Source: Linderina pennispora (lineage: Eukaryota > Kickxellomycota > Kickxellomycetes > Kickxellales > Kickxellaceae). Taken from it: a stretch of DNA of 64,000 nucleotides. This document shows, piece after piece, positions 43,832-54,486 of this stretch. The stretch lies in contig NW_024468249.1 of NCBI RefSeq assembly GCF_002104995.1, positions 868,001-932,000 on the forward strand, in the 5' to 3' direction. The translations under genes and the position numbers were made by a program. Each line of letters begins with the position of its first letter. The stretch's first letter is position 1. Under the pieces are notes generated by a model that was given only the letters and a program-made list of their open reading frames with translations, was not told the origin of the DNA and did not search any database.

Positions 43832-44803
43832 GCCTCTTTCCACAAAGAGCAGCAGGCTGTGTTAATACCTTTTTGAACAGTATATTTTCTGAATAGACAG
43901 CCAACAGGCCTGGCTTTCGAGAACCACCCAACTTGTCGGACAGACTCTGCAGTGAGGTTTCGAATGGCGATGGCTGCATCCCTGCCAAAGTCTTGCATGC
44001 CTCAGAGTCTGTCTCAGCACCTTGACAGTCAGACGTGACTCGCCAGCCCGGCGGCCACTTTCTTTCATCGGATCGTACCTTCGGTGCTGGATCTCTTGCC
44101 AGCCATTGTTCCCAGCCATTGTTGGCTGCTTCGAGACGGGCCTGTGTATGTATGAGTAACAGCTCCCCGGCTCTACGCAGTCAAATCCAGCCTTCTCTCT
44201 ACCCGCTGCTTATTCTTGGCTGCCCGTCTCAGCGACGCATGCGCTTTGGCCACAATAGCCTGCTGCTGGCCGTTGGGTGACTGCCGTGTGATGCAGAGTT
44301 TCTGGGTATCTCGATATCGCACCCTACTCCCCCTCTTTTTTCTCTGCCGCTGCCTCATTTCGTTTTCTCTTGCTCTGCAATCTGTGCTTCCTTTCCTTTT
44401 TTTGTTGCAGGATTTTATTTACTTTTTGTTGGCTGTATCCACAGGATAGGAGGACCAGAATTTAGTGCTAATTTAGTTCACTCGACAGTGCGAGAGACCT
44501 TCCAGAACAGGCCAAACGTAAACAAACCAGCTGGGTTCTCCGCGAGGCCAACAAGACAGCCCTCGCTCTTTTTTCCAGGTCCACCACGAATTCACCTCCT
44601 GTACTTTTACGCAACAGACGCTTTCTGCTTTCTTTCTTTGCTTCTTTCTGCATTTCTGGCCTCGTCATTTCTCGAAGCGCCCGTGAAGAAGCATAAAGCC
44701 CCGCCTCCACCAGCCAGAACCTCATATCTTACAGCCGGGTGTAGTGCAACTGATAATCCATTCCCGCATTGATTTCCTTGCTGCAAACAACCGTCTTCCA
44801 GAC
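43832..44803. other. 972-bp intergenic region
   Basis: Contains the INO80 3' UTR and SPG1 promoter; C/T-rich runs around 44330-44420 and 44620-44670. No gene recognised. Confidence 0.45.
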
Positions 44804-45658
44804 ATGTATTCGGGGCGGACGAGTCGAGAGATAGACAGCGGCATGGTTGAGACGGCAGCGTATGCAGAAACGGAAGCAGACGATGAGTAAGTGTTGCCTT
44901 TGTGCTGTTTGTTATGGTGAGCCGGTGCAGTAAATGAGCGGACGTGGGGAGCAGCAAGCGCCGGTCCCAATTAATGGAATGTCTGCACTGGTTTTGTCCA
45001 CTACCCGCTGCTTTGTGTCTGTCCAATTGAGCCTGCATCTGATTTTCCATGCCTGTTTTCGTGTAGGATTGTGATCAAGGTGGGCATGCTCGGCGACGCC
45101 CAGATCGGCAAGACGACACTAATGGTGCGGTATGTGTTTGGCCAGTTCGACCAGACAATCGTGCAGACCTTGGGCGTCAACTACCTGGAGAAGACGATAC
45201 ACTTGCGGAACACACGCGTGCGCTTCAGCATCTGGGATCTGGGTGGTGAGCGCGAGTTCCTGAACATGCTTCCTCTTGTCTGCTCGGACTCGTCTGCGAT
45301 CCTGTTTCTGTTTGACCTGACGCGGCGCGACACGCTAAACTCGATTCCCCAGTGGTTCCGGCAGGCCCGCGCATTCAATGGCTCGGCTGTCCCCATCCTG
45401 GTAGGCACCAAGTACGACAAATTTGTTGATGATCTGTGGGTGAGCAAGGAGGAGCGGTATGTGGTTACCGAGCAGGCGCGGGCTGTGGCGCGAGCGATGC
45501 GGGCGCCGGTTATCTTTTGCTCGTCGATGCATTCGATCAATGTGAAGAGTATTTTCAAGATCGTGCTCAGCAAGACGTTCGACTTGAGACCGAACTTTGA
45601 GGAGATCAAGGAGATTGGCGCGCCTATCCTCGAGTTCAATCCAAGGGCTGGCATCTAA
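44804..45658 (+). CDS. Spg1/Tem1-type small GTPase, two exons
   Basis: Ras-superfamily GTPase that triggers the septation initiation/mitotic exit network from the spindle pole body. Exon 1 (44804-44886) encodes 27 residues; the intron is 44887-45066 (GTAAGT...GTGTAG); exon 2 runs to 45658. The join gives DDEIVIKVGMLGDAQIGKT and a 224-residue protein. G motifs: GDAQIGKTTL (P-loop), TLGVNYLEKTI (switch I), WDLGGERE (switch II, with the family-typical WDLGGQ/E form), GTKYDKF in place of NKxD, and CSSMHSINV. The GTKYD and TLGVN motifs separate Spg1/Tem1 from Rab and Ras proteins. The N-terminal extension is acidic. Confidence 0.92.
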
Positions 45659-47104
45659 GTGTCGCTACACAAAATACGCACCTTTCTTTCTGTTGCTGCT
45701 TCATATCTACCCGCATATATTTTCTTCCTCTTCCTTGTAGCTTAACATCTTTTCCTTGTCGCTCTCCCATCCTTTCTTCAACGTTTATCTTTTAGCCCAC
45801 ATATCCTCTTATACCCGACCATATCTCTAAAATCTTTACCTCTGTATGATTTTATAGCCCAAAAAGTGGCCGATCGTCCACTAGAACATTGTTAAATAGC
45901 TGAAAAATTCAAGCTCTTTTGAGCCTCACAGCGAGCGTGTGTGGCTCACTCTGCGAACGCCTAGAAAACCGGTATTCTCTCTTTTGGCCGATGGATTCAG
46001 ATCCTAAGGTGACAAATATATGTCTTGAAAGCACTCGAAAAACCGAACCCAGAACCTTCGTTCTATCAAAGTACTATTCATATCAGTTCGCATTTTGTTG
46101 ATGCAGTAATGTAATAAACAAACCGCCCAACTTCCACATCCTCAGCACCCAAACTTGGAACCATGGTCTTAAGCCGGTGGGGGCGATAGCAGGTTGTCTG
46201 CACAGCCCGCAATCGGTCTCATTTATTTTTGAGTGCTCAAAAAAGGCACCATTGGCTTACTGGCCAACATATATCCTACATTTAGAAATGGCCCTTCCTG
46301 CGTCATCTGGCTTTTTCAAATACCTCACCCCTTTCCACACATTCCGACTTCCCTATAAACTCCTCCTTTACATTCCGTTATTTGATCTTCGTGACTGCCA
46401 GTTGTGGCATACCTCGGTGCGGGGCTCGACTTGGTGATGTGCATTTGCAACCACTCGATGGATACGTCTGACTATGCAAGAACTATCTATCCTGGATAGT
46501 GGGATGAAATACTGCTTTTGCTTTGCAAACCTTCCGCGATAAATATCGGTATACAATACCTATAGGCTGATTGCGCTGGGCTCTTTTTGTGGGCGCATAC
46601 CTCCTGCTGTGCCAGACAGGCAAGGCTCTTGCAAGGTTTCGCTACTGACTCTGCCTCCGATGGCTCTGCTGCTGCCAGCAATGGCGAGCCAAACCACCAT
46701 CACTTGTGTCGATGAAGCCCGGTGGCAGACTCCTTGCCACATTATCGACTGTCTAAAGCATACTGGCCAGCCGAGATCGAATCGTGAGCGCGATAAGTCT
46801 AGTACTACATGGCGTTTACAACTCAACCATGAGCGGAACACCACTTTATATGGTGCAGGATATATCGTGGGTTGAGACGATCATCCAGTAGACGATTGCT
46901 TCCACGCCAAGTTTGCACAACTCATGCTGATATGATTTCCAATATTCCGGAATGGATCAGATCTACTGCCTGTGTGCAACGTCGGAGGTGGCTGGAAGCC
47001 AGAGCGCCCGGCCAATGTCAGAGCTCTTCTCCTTTCCGTCTCACATTGTCATCAACCAGCCCGATTTTCAACCTCCCCTTCAAAATAATAGCCCACCATT
47101 CACC
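45659..47104. other. 1.4-kb region without a recognised gene
   Basis: AT-rich, with the SPG1 3' UTR at left and the RAMP4-like promoter at right. Short open frames show no family character. No RNA gene recognised. Confidence 0.45.
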
Positions 47105-47530
47105 ATGCCTATGCCAGCACAGCTCCGCAAGCGGTCTGAGATCTACGACAAGAACATCAACAAACGCGGCAGCGTGAAGAAGTCGCTGAACCCGGAGAAG
47201 GAGCAGAAGATCGAGGCCGAGCGGCTGCGCAAGAAGGGCCTGGGCAGTGGCATGCCCGGCCCAGCTGCCGGCAGCCGTAAGCTGGTAATTGCGCTGCTGG
47301 TGCTGACCCTGGGTAGCGTACTGTACCAGGTGTTCTCGCCGTGGTTCGGCAAATCTAGCACGAGTGTGAAGAGCACCAAGCCCAAGACATCGCTGACGCC
47401 CGAACAGCAGGCCAAGGCAGCCGAGGACATTCTGAGAGCAATGAATGACTTTGCGGCCAAGCGACAGAAGGAGGACGCTGAGGCAGAGCAGGAGACGCCT
47501 GCGGCCAAGGCGCAGGGCCCGCTGGTCTGA
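47105..47530 (+). CDS. RAMP4/SERP1 (Ysy6)-like ER tail protein with extended C-terminus
   Basis: 141 residues. The N-terminal part (RKRSEIYDKNINKRGSVKKS) matches the ribosome-facing segment of RAMP4/Ysy6, small ER proteins bound to translocon-engaged ribosomes. One membrane helix follows at about residues 60-77 (LVIALLVLTLGSVLYQVF). Usual family members end right after the helix (65-75 residues), but here about 62 charged residues (LTPEQQAKAAEDILRAMNDF and on) follow and would lie in the ER lumen. The ATG at 47105 is the first with plausible context; the open frame upstream has no family similarity. Family call is likely but rests on a short motif. Confidence 0.72.
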   Translation: MPMPAQLRKRSEIYDKNINKRGSVKKSLNPEKEQKIEAERLRKKGLGSGMPGPAAGSRKLVIALLVLTLGSVLYQVFSPWFGKSSTSVKSTKPKTSLTPEQQAKAAEDILRAMNDFAAKRQKEDAEAEQETPAAKAQGPLV

Positions 47531-48211
47531 GCGCGCCCGGGCGAGACTACAGCATACAGCATTTTAATTCCCCTTTGCTTGCTCAGCGTTACCAGTATAT
47601 CCCGTTTAAGCATTCGCTCTGTGGTGCCTCGGTATGTGCATTCTCTGGTGCATGAGCACTCGTCGCCGAAGGCGGCATGGAAAATGCGAGGCTAGTCTGT
47701 GCATTTTTGCAAAGGCTGCTAATGCTGTGGCTCCGAATGATTGGCCCGGGGGACGGCCGATGCTCAGGCTATGCCAGAGCAAAAGAGGGGAAGGGCAACA
47801 TGCATTTGGACTCTGAAATGGCTGGCAGACCGGTTTCTCACACCCGCGCCCTTTGTTCGGGAGCCCGGCCTGCGCATGCAGAGCCCTGCCATTGAAAGCT
47901 CCTGCTGCCCACTTACCCCGCATACGGCAGAGCCTAGCATTGTTGTCAAGCGCTCTGGGTGGACCAACTGAAGCTTCAGAGATCGGCGGTTTTTTTAGTG
48001 CTACGCTGCCTGATGCGCTAGCACGGGGCAATGGCCGAGGCAGAAAAAACTGCCTCCCCAATATATGAGCGGGCTCAGCAGAGTCATTCTTGCTCAGCTG
48101 CTCTTCCCCTCCTCCTTTCCTCCTCATCTCCGTTTCCTTCACCTCATTAAGGGCATCTCTGTTTCTTTTTTCACGACTATTTCTGCTCTTTTTTTTGCTT
48201 CATTCCACAAG
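47531..48211. other. 681-bp intergenic region upstream of PMT1
   Basis: Holds the RAMP4-like 3' end and PMT1 promoter; a CT-rich tract (48090-48200) directly precedes the PMT1 ATG. No gene seen. Confidence 0.45.
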
Positions 48212-50947
48212 ATGGCGCATCTCGAGAGCATGCGCTACCGGAAGCAGCCTGGGGCCACGGCGATTTATGACGATGCCACAGTGATCTCTGGAATGTCAAC
48301 CGGGTCCGCGGCCGGCACGCCGGCAGCCACTCCCCGCGGCGACTACGATGATGACATGGCAACGCCCAACAACGACATTGGGTACAGCTACGAGAAGAAG
48401 GACCTCGACTACTCCGAGCGGCTGACCACCGGCCCGTCTGGTGGACGGCACACCGGTGCGTCTGACCGGCACCCGCGGCTCCGGATCACGAAGAACCAGT
48501 GGATCACGCTGGCGCTAATCATGGTGGTGGCCAGCTACGTGCGGCTGTGGCGGCTGTCGAACCCTGGCAACGTTGTATTCGACGAGGTCCATTTCGGCAA
48601 GTTTGCTGGCAAGTACATCAACGGCACTTACTTCTTCGATGTGCACCCGCCACTGGCCAAGATGATGTTTGCTGCGGCAGGCAAGATTGCAGGCTACGAC
48701 GGCGTGTTTGACTTCAAGTCGATCGGCCTGGACTATGCGGCGGCAGGCGTGCCCTACGTTGGCATGCGGCTGATGCCGGCCCTGCTGGGTCTGGCAATGG
48801 TACCCATTACGTATATCACGCTGGCGGCTCTGGGCCATGCAGCCGACGCCTGTGCCCTGGGAGCGCTGGTGATTGCGTTCGAGAACGCGCTGCTGACGCA
48901 GTCGCGTCTGATTCTGCTGGACTCGGCGCTGATCTTCTTCACTGGCCTCACGATCATGTTCTGGGCGCTGTTCTTCACTGAGGCCCACCGTCCATTCAGC
49001 AACCGCTGGTGGACGTACCTGCTCTTGACCGGTGCCAACCTGGGCAATGCGCTGAGCTGCAAGTGGGTTGGCCTGTTTTTGGTTGCCACCATTGGCATAT
49101 GGACGCTCAAGGACCTGTGGGAGAAGCTGGGCGATCTCAGCATCTCGCCGGTCCAGTACACCAAGCACTTTGTTGCCCGGGCAATTGGCCTGATCATCGT
49201 GCCTGTGACCGTGTACCTGTTCTGGTTCCAGGTCCACTTCATGGCTCTGCACAAGTCGGGTGACGGCAATGCGTTCATGAGCCCCGAGTTCCAGAACTCG
49301 CTTGACGGCGTGACGCTGGGACACACCCCGCGTGACATCTACTACGGCGCCCGGATCCGCATTCGCCATGATGCAACCAACGCTGGCTACCTTCACTCGC
49401 ACTTGAGCAACTATGAGACTGGATCCAAGCAGCAGCAGATCACGCTGTACGGGTTCCGTGACGACAACAACTACTGGACAATCACGCGCACCGAGGCCGA
49501 CGAGGAGAAGTTCCAGAACTCGTCCGATCCGACGGCTCTGCAGCAGATCAAGGATGGCGATATTGTGCGGCTGATGCACTGGCGCACCCACCGCCGCCTG
49601 CATTCGCACGACGAGCGCCCGCCCGTCACCACAAATGACTACCAGAACGAGGTCAGCGGCTACGGCTGGGAGGGCTTCAAGGGCGACTCGAACGACCACT
49701 GGCGTGTGCAGATCCTCGAGGGCGATTCGTCGGTTCCCGAGTCCAAGACAAAGCTGATGGCCATCTACAGCAAGTTCCGTCTGGTACATGTCAACCAGCG
49801 CTGCGCCCTGTTCTCCAACCGCAAGAAGCTGCCCAAGTGGGGCCACGAGCAGGTCGAGGTCACATGCATGAAGTCGGCTAAGTTCCCCAAGACTCTGTGG
49901 CGCATCGAGACCAACCAGAACGAGCGCACGCCTGTCAACGCACCGCTGGCCGAGTACACGCGCCCGGGCCTGATCGCCAAGGTGCTGGAGGCGACGCGGG
50001 TCATGTGGCGGGTCAACAACGGACTGACCAAGAGCCACCCGTACGAGAGCCGCCCGACCACCTGGCCGTGGATGCGCCGCGGTATGGCCTTCTGGGGCAG
50101 TGGCGACCGCGGAATCTACCTGATGGGAACCCCGATTCTGTGGTGGACGTCGTTTGTGGCCATCGTGGCATTTGCTGTCATCCAGGCTGTCCTGTTCCTG
50201 CGCGACTGCCGCGGCATGCACGATCGCCTGCTGGGTGTGCGCGAGCGGTACTTTGAGAGCGTCGGCTTCCTGGCCATTGGCTGGGTGCTGCACTGGATCC
50301 CCTTCTTCCTGATGGGCCGCCAGCTGTTCCTGCATCACTACCTGCCTGCGCTGTGGCTCGCTGTTTGTGCCATGATTGGCTCGCTCGATCTGTTCACCCG
50401 CCGCATGAGCCGCAAGGTGCGCCAGGTCCTGATGGCCGTCCTGCTGCTGCTGGTTGTGCGGATGTACTTCCAGTATAGCCACATCGCGTACGGCACACCG
50501 TGGACGCGCCAGGGCTGCGAGCGCAGCAAGTGGCTCGGATCGTGGGACTACGACTGCAAGCGCTACATGGATCTGGACGTCAAGCCTGCGCCGCCCGTTC
50601 CTACCGTCGCTGCGCCAAACTTGGGTGACCCGATCGCCGTCACCATTGCGTCGGCGCCGGCCAAGAACCCGGAGGACCCGCCTGCGGCTGAGAACGTCGA
50701 TCTCTTGGAGCATGAAAACAAGCTCAATGAGCCTGCTCCGCATATCGACCAGGACCGTCTGAACTCGAACGCAGACCGTCTGAACGAGGAGATGAAGAAG
50801 GCTGTGACCATGCCGGGCAACGATGCCCAGAAGGATGCCAAGAATAAGGAGGATGACGAGCACGTTGCTGGTCACGAGGCCGCTCCGGTCGCGCCATCGG
50901 TTGCCGACAGTCTGAAGATGAACTCGCCGATTCCAGCCCAAGCCTAA
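48212..50947 (+). CDS. PMT1: Dolichyl-phosphate-mannose protein O-mannosyltransferase, PMT1 subfamily
   Basis: ER-membrane enzyme adding the first O-linked mannose to Ser/Thr of secreted proteins. 911 residues. After a disordered N-terminus (about 90 residues) and the first helix come VVFDEVHFGKFAGKYINGTY and FDVHPPLAK, the catalytic luminal loop with its DE and DVHPPLAK motifs. These and FDFKSIGLDY place it in the PMT1 rather than PMT2 or PMT4 branch. Several membrane helices precede a large luminal loop with three MIR motifs (about residues 370-570), including YLHSHLSNYETGSKQQQITL and RRLHSHDERPP. Further helices contain QLFLHHYLPALW and YGTPWT. The C-terminal 110 residues are acidic and disordered. 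ATG at 48212 chosen because the upstream open frame lacks family sequence. Converges with the kanadaptin-like gene. Confidence 0.95.
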   Translation: MAHLESMRYRKQPGATAIYDDATVISGMSTGSAAGTPAATPRGDYDDDMATPNNDIGYSYEKKDLDYSERLTTGPSGGRHTGASDRHPRLRITKNQWITLALIMVVASYVRLWRLSNPGNVVFDEVHFGKFAGKYINGTYFFDVHPPLAKMMFAAAGKIAGYDGVFDFKSIGLDYAAAGVPYVGMRLMPALLGLAMVPITYITLAALGHAADACALGALVIAFENALLTQSRLILLDSALIFFTGLTIMFWALFFTEAHRPFSNRWWTYLLLTGANLGNALSCKWVGLFLVATIGIWTLKDLWEKLGDLSISPVQYTKHFVARAIGLIIVPVTVYLFWFQVHFMALHKSGDGNAFMSPEFQNSLDGVTLGHTPRDIYYGARIRIRHDATNAGYLHSHLSNYETGSKQQQITLYGFRDDNNYWTITRTEADEEKFQNSSDPTALQQIKDGDIVRLMHWRTHRRLHSHDERPPVTTNDYQNEVSGYGWEGFKGDSNDHWRVQILEGDSSVPESKTKLMAIYSKFRLVHVNQRCALFSNRKKLPKWGHEQVEVTCMKSAKFPKTLWRIETNQNERTPVNAPLAEYTRPGLIAKVLEATRVMWRVNNGLTKSHPYESRPTTWPWMRRGMAFWGSGDRGIYLMGTPILWWTSFVAIVAFAVIQAVLFLRDCRGMHDRLLGVRERYFESVGFLAIGWVLHWIPFFLMGRQLFLHHYLPALWLAVCAMIGSLDLFTRRMSRKVRQVLMAVLLLLVVRMYFQYSHIAYGTPWTRQGCERSKWLGSWDYDCKRYMDLDVKPAPPVPTVAAPNLGDPIAVTIASAPAKNPEDPPAAENVDLLEHENKLNEPAPHIDQDRLNSNADRLNEEMKKAVTMPGNDAQKDAKNKEDDEHVAGHEAAPVAPSVADSLKMNSPIPAQA

Positions 50948-50996
50948 ATGTTCACTTTCTTTATTCGCATTTCGCTACAAATTTGAAACCGTTATC

Positions 50997-52658
50997 CTAG
51001 TACCCGAGCTTGTCGTTCAAAGCGGTCTTGCCGTCACCGGTTTGGCCCGTTGGCGCCTGCCACGCTGGCTCATCTCGCTTCCTTGGCGCTGCCATGGGCG
51101 GTGGCAACGTTGGCCCGGCAACAACCTTGGGCTGCTTTGGTGTAGTCGCCTCCTTCACTTCGGCTGCCGGTCGTTTCGCTGGCAGAGCAGGCGGAGGCAT
51201 TGGCGAAGAAGCTGGCGGCTTAGGCTCGGACCTAGCCTGTGGCTCTGGGTTTGGCTTACCCTCTGGCTTCAGACCCGATCTGATTTGTGGCTGGTAGTCT
51301 GGCGCTGCAATCCTGATCAACACCTCCAGTCGCTCAACCTCCTTCTTCATCTCCCCGAGCCTCTGCTCCAGCAACTTCCGCGTGCTCTCCTGTTCTTTTC
51401 GAGTCAGCGAATTCATGTATGCATCCAGCTCATCCATGGCACCGTTGGCCGTTGACTCGACTGTCTCCTCCTCAGCCTCCTTCAGCTGCTGCTCAGCATC
51501 CTCGATATCGGTGCAGACAATTCGGTGCTTTTCCATTAAGGACTCGAATGTCTCAACTTCTGATGCCTTGCTCTTGCGTGTCCTCTTGTTCAAGAGTGTG
51601 CGGTCGTAGAATTCATCTTCGTCGTCGTCGTCGTCGTCGCCCACTGCTTCCTTTTTGCTCTTGGCTGCCCTCCGGCGCTGCTCTCGCGGGTCTTCAAGAT
51701 ACGACCGCTTATCAAGCTCCTCCAGCGCATCGATGCAGGCACGGCGCTCAGCCTCGTGATGTTTGGTTGCCTTTCCAACACCAAACAGAGGCTTTCCGTG
51801 CTCGTCAATGAACGGAAGGGCAACCCGCACAGTGACTAACCCTGGCTTCTTGTGCTGCTTCATCCTGTCATCGTCGTCATCATCGCCATTTAAATTGCCG
51901 TCGATGATTTCAGGTTCGTACTCCTGGTTATTGTCATCTAAAACAGTCTGCAGACTGTCAATGGGATTTCGCCTGTACCATGCACGGTCACTAGCTGCCC
52001 AATCGGCCGCCACAGGGTTGCCTCGGCTCATATGCAGCAGCCCAGAATTACTATCGTCCAATGTCATCTGCGGGTGGCCACCTTGCCTTGCCGCTGTTCT
52101 GGCCACACCCAGGGCTTCCGTCTGCCGAGCACGCTCCAAAATCGCTTTCTGCATTGCCTGGTGCCTGGATTCTTCGCGCTGCTCCAAAAACTCCGCATCG
52201 GTGGTTCCCAAACACCATGTCCTTGTGCTCATTCCGAACCTGATCTGGTCGCCAATATCCAGCGTGCGCGGTGTGCTCGGCCGGATCTGCTGCTTGTTGA
52301 CAAACGTGCCATGGCTGCTGCCTAAATCCACAAGAGTTGTGTGGTTGGATGCAGCAAACTGCAGGACGCAGTGGTACCGTGATATCGACTGGTGGTCCAT
52401 GGGGAAATCGCACATGGGCAGGCGCCCAAAGACAAAGAATGTCTTGGTGCGCGGAATTGCGTGGGTTTCTACTAGCATCCCGTCTTTTATCTCCTCGAGG
52501 ATGTATGAGCGCGCGGGTCGTTCGGCGTTGTCGGGTGGGGTATAGGGGAGAGGAGGCGCCTGTGGTGGTGGGGTTTCTGTGGGATGACCATGGGTAGCAT
52601 CAGGCATGCGTGGCCGCGGGAGCGCTGGGGCTTTAAATCCGGAATCGTCTGGTGGCAT
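50997..52658 (-). CDS. Kanadaptin-like protein (FHA and dsRNA-binding-like domains)
   Basis: 553 residues. A Pro-rich N-terminus is followed by an FHA phosphothreonine-binding domain (about 60-150; VFGRLPMCDFPMDHQSISRYH and LVDLGSSHGTFVN). Further on is a segment resembling the kanadaptin dsRNA-binding-like region (VRVALPFIDEHGKPLFGVGK, about 285-330). Then come an acidic run, EDEFYDRTLLNK (a kanadaptin signature), and coiled-coil helices around 365-460. Human kanadaptin (SLC4A1AP) is nuclear and linked to splicing factors; the old kidney anion-exchanger role is doubtful. The C-terminus is Pro-rich and shorter than in animals. The ATG at 52658 is the first in frame. Stops of this gene and PMT1 are 49 bp apart. 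Confidence 0.88.
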   Translation of the reverse strand: MPPDDSGFKAPALPRPRMPDATHGHPTETPPPQAPPLPYTPPDNAERPARSYILEEIKDGMLVETHAIPRTKTFFVFGRLPMCDFPMDHQSISRYHCVLQFAASNHTTLVDLGSSHGTFVNKQQIRPSTPRTLDIGDQIRFGMSTRTWCLGTTDAEFLEQREESRHQAMQKAILERARQTEALGVARTAARQGGHPQMTLDDSNSGLLHMSRGNPVAADWAASDRAWYRRNPIDSLQTVLDDNNQEYEPEIIDGNLNGDDDDDDRMKQHKKPGLVTVRVALPFIDEHGKPLFGVGKATKHHEAERRACIDALEELDKRSYLEDPREQRRRAAKSKKEAVGDDDDDDEDEFYDRTLLNKRTRKSKASEVETFESLMEKHRIVCTDIEDAEQQLKEAEEETVESTANGAMDELDAYMNSLTRKEQESTRKLLEQRLGEMKKEVERLEVLIRIAAPDYQPQIRSGLKPEGKPNPEPQARSEPKPPASSPMPPPALPAKRPAAEVKEATTPKQPKVVAGPTLPPPMAAPRKRDEPAWQAPTGQTGDGKTALNDKLGY

Positions 52659-53362
52659 CTCAGACTGATGTCAGGTAAAGGTCGTATGGTGGTAGCGAAT
52701 GGATTTAAGAGCACAGTCTGCTTGAAAAAAAAAAAACGCACAGCTAGCATATAATGTTTCTGGATCAGTATTCGAAAGTATGGTTGTTTGGTTTGAGTAC
52801 TGGCGTGTTTGCATTTTGAGTATAAGAATAAACCTGTGGAATCAGCATCTCTCGCACACGGCCTTTTATCTGTGCGTTCTGGGGGTGGGCTTCGTTCCCT
52901 CGCGGCTAGTCTCACGTGCCCGTACACTACAGTACCTCTTTGGCTCCCGATGCTTTTCTACTAACAAAAGCCAAGTCACTAACATATGGTACCTCTGCCC
53001 AACAGACCCAATATGGCTGCCAGCCTCTGCCAACTGCTGCTCTGTCACACTCCCATATATTGCTTTCTCAGTCATGCATTGGTTTCTGGCACAGAAGGAG
53101 TATGATAGCCAATGGTCACAAGGCTACCAAGTATCCGCATGATGACAATGACTGCCATGTGCAGTATTTCTGGCACAGCGAATAGTTTTTAGCTTCCGTC
53201 AATTTATCTTGCTACCTGCTACCACCGCTGCCTATAAAAACGACTACCTCTCTCTCTCTGCCTCCCTACACGCCATCACACACAAACCACACTTGCTGCC
53301 CACGTTTGTTTAGCCAATATATTACATTTGTATTTGCAACCAACTAATCTCCAACTAGCAGA
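52659..53362. other. 704-bp intergenic region between kanadaptin-like and Cys-rich B
   Basis: Divergent promoter region. TCACGTG at 52912-52918 lies about 254 nt before the kanadaptin-like ATG. A poly-A run sits near 52725. TATAAAAA at 53233-53240 precedes Cys-rich gene B. Confidence 0.45.
53233..53240 (+). promoter_or_regulatory. TATA box of Cys-rich gene B
   Basis: TATAAAAA 123-130 nt upstream of the ATG at 53363, followed by a CTCT-rich initiator-like stretch. Confidence 0.5.
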
Positions 53363-53698
53363 ATGGTATCATGCAACCAAGGAGTAATCTCCAGCACCAA
53401 CGGTGACTCGTTCTGGGTCGTGCATATGGGGAAAGTTGACCAAGTTTGGAGCAATATCGATGGCAACAAGGTACAATGCATGGCAGAGAATGGTATGCTC
53501 AAGTGTTGCTATAATAGCGATTGCCGCTCGTTCACATGTCCTGGCATCGTTACCAGTGGCTCCGACCAGCTACTTCTTATAGATGCAATGAGGAGAGCAG
53601 CGAACCAAGCCCCCAAGTCCAGCCCGGCAAGCCGCTTGACCGTCAAATCGACTGCCGTATTGCTATCTGTACTGCTTCCCATTGCTGCCCTTATATAA
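53363..53698 (+). CDS. Small Cys-rich protein B with GPI-signal-like C-terminus (new family)
   Basis: 111 residues; member of the same unrecognised family as 17703 and 62411. Cys at 4, 39, 48, 49, 54 and 59; shared words are QVWSNID before the second Cys and CRSFTCPG at the end of the domain. A short polar linker ends in SPASRLTVKS and then the hydrophobic TAVLLSVLLPIAALI at the very C-terminus. An in-frame TAA lies 18 nt upstream of the ATG, so no signal peptide can be added without splicing. The Cys pattern fits neither CFEM nor hydrophobin domains (eight Cys each). It sits about 790 bp before the SNG1-like pseudogene, as gene A sits before block A. Confidence 0.7.
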   Translation: MVSCNQGVISSTNGDSFWVVHMGKVDQVWSNIDGNKVQCMAENGMLKCCYNSDCRSFTCPGIVTSGSDQLLLIDAMRRAANQAPKSSPASRLTVKSTAVLLSVLLPIAALI

Positions 53699-54486
53699 GC
53701 AGCATGGTGGTGATATTATCTTCGTCATTTTTCTGTACCAAACAACAACGGATACATAATATATCCTAATGGAGATGATACTGATGGCCAAAGCAATGCA
53801 ATGTAAGAGCTTAGCCTGAGAAGCTGCAAACTTGCCACCATACAACCGATACAATCTTTTTGATAAACCATTTGCCAGCTCTTCCTGGTACGCGAAACTG
53901 CCAACGCTCATCTTGACGTTCACCTAAGGTCTATAGCTGTCCTTCATTGTGTTCGTACTTCCTTTCTCATCATGCCTCGGTTAGTGTCTGGACCCTTCCA
54001 GTGAGCAACCCCAGTCCTGAAACATTTCCATGAATGCAGCCATATGGGGAAACGTTCTACCGACACTCAAACCGACACCAGTCATACAAATATGCCGGGT
54101 TACATGATGGCTACCTTTGGTACCGGTTCTTCATACATCTGCTGTTGTCTGCTGAGGCTTATCCTAGTCAATTTAGATTTCTTACCCTAAATATAGTGTT
54201 CTACCAGCCGATTCGCTCAAACGTGGGTGATAGTTTCTCCAGCTCTTTGGTGCCTAGAATGGTTGTATCTATCAGTGAAGCCCCAGGATCGTACACTGGC
54301 CGTATAGTCGCTGCACTGGAAATATATTCATTCCGGATATTAAGTACTGTAGACGAAAGGGTCAAAGCAGCAAAGAATATAAGTGCATAGGTATAAATCA
54401 GCCGCCCCTATCGCCGCTGTAGGTAGACTCGCATTTTAGGTGTCATCCTTTGCGCCCTCTTTAATTTTACCCCACTCATATCCTCA
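53699..54486. other. 788-bp AT-rich region without a recognised gene
   Basis: Between Cys-rich gene B and the SNG1-like pseudogene. One open frame at 54034-54390 has no family character. Confidence 0.4.

Noticed and set aside
48515-50941. 808-codon open frame antisense to PMT1
   Set aside because: Shadow of a GC-biased gene on the other strand; His/Gln/Arg/Val-rich with no family motif.
53363-53698. Cys-rich protein as hydrophobin, CFEM or secreted effector
   Set aside because: Six rather than eight cysteines, different spacing, and no N-terminal signal peptide.
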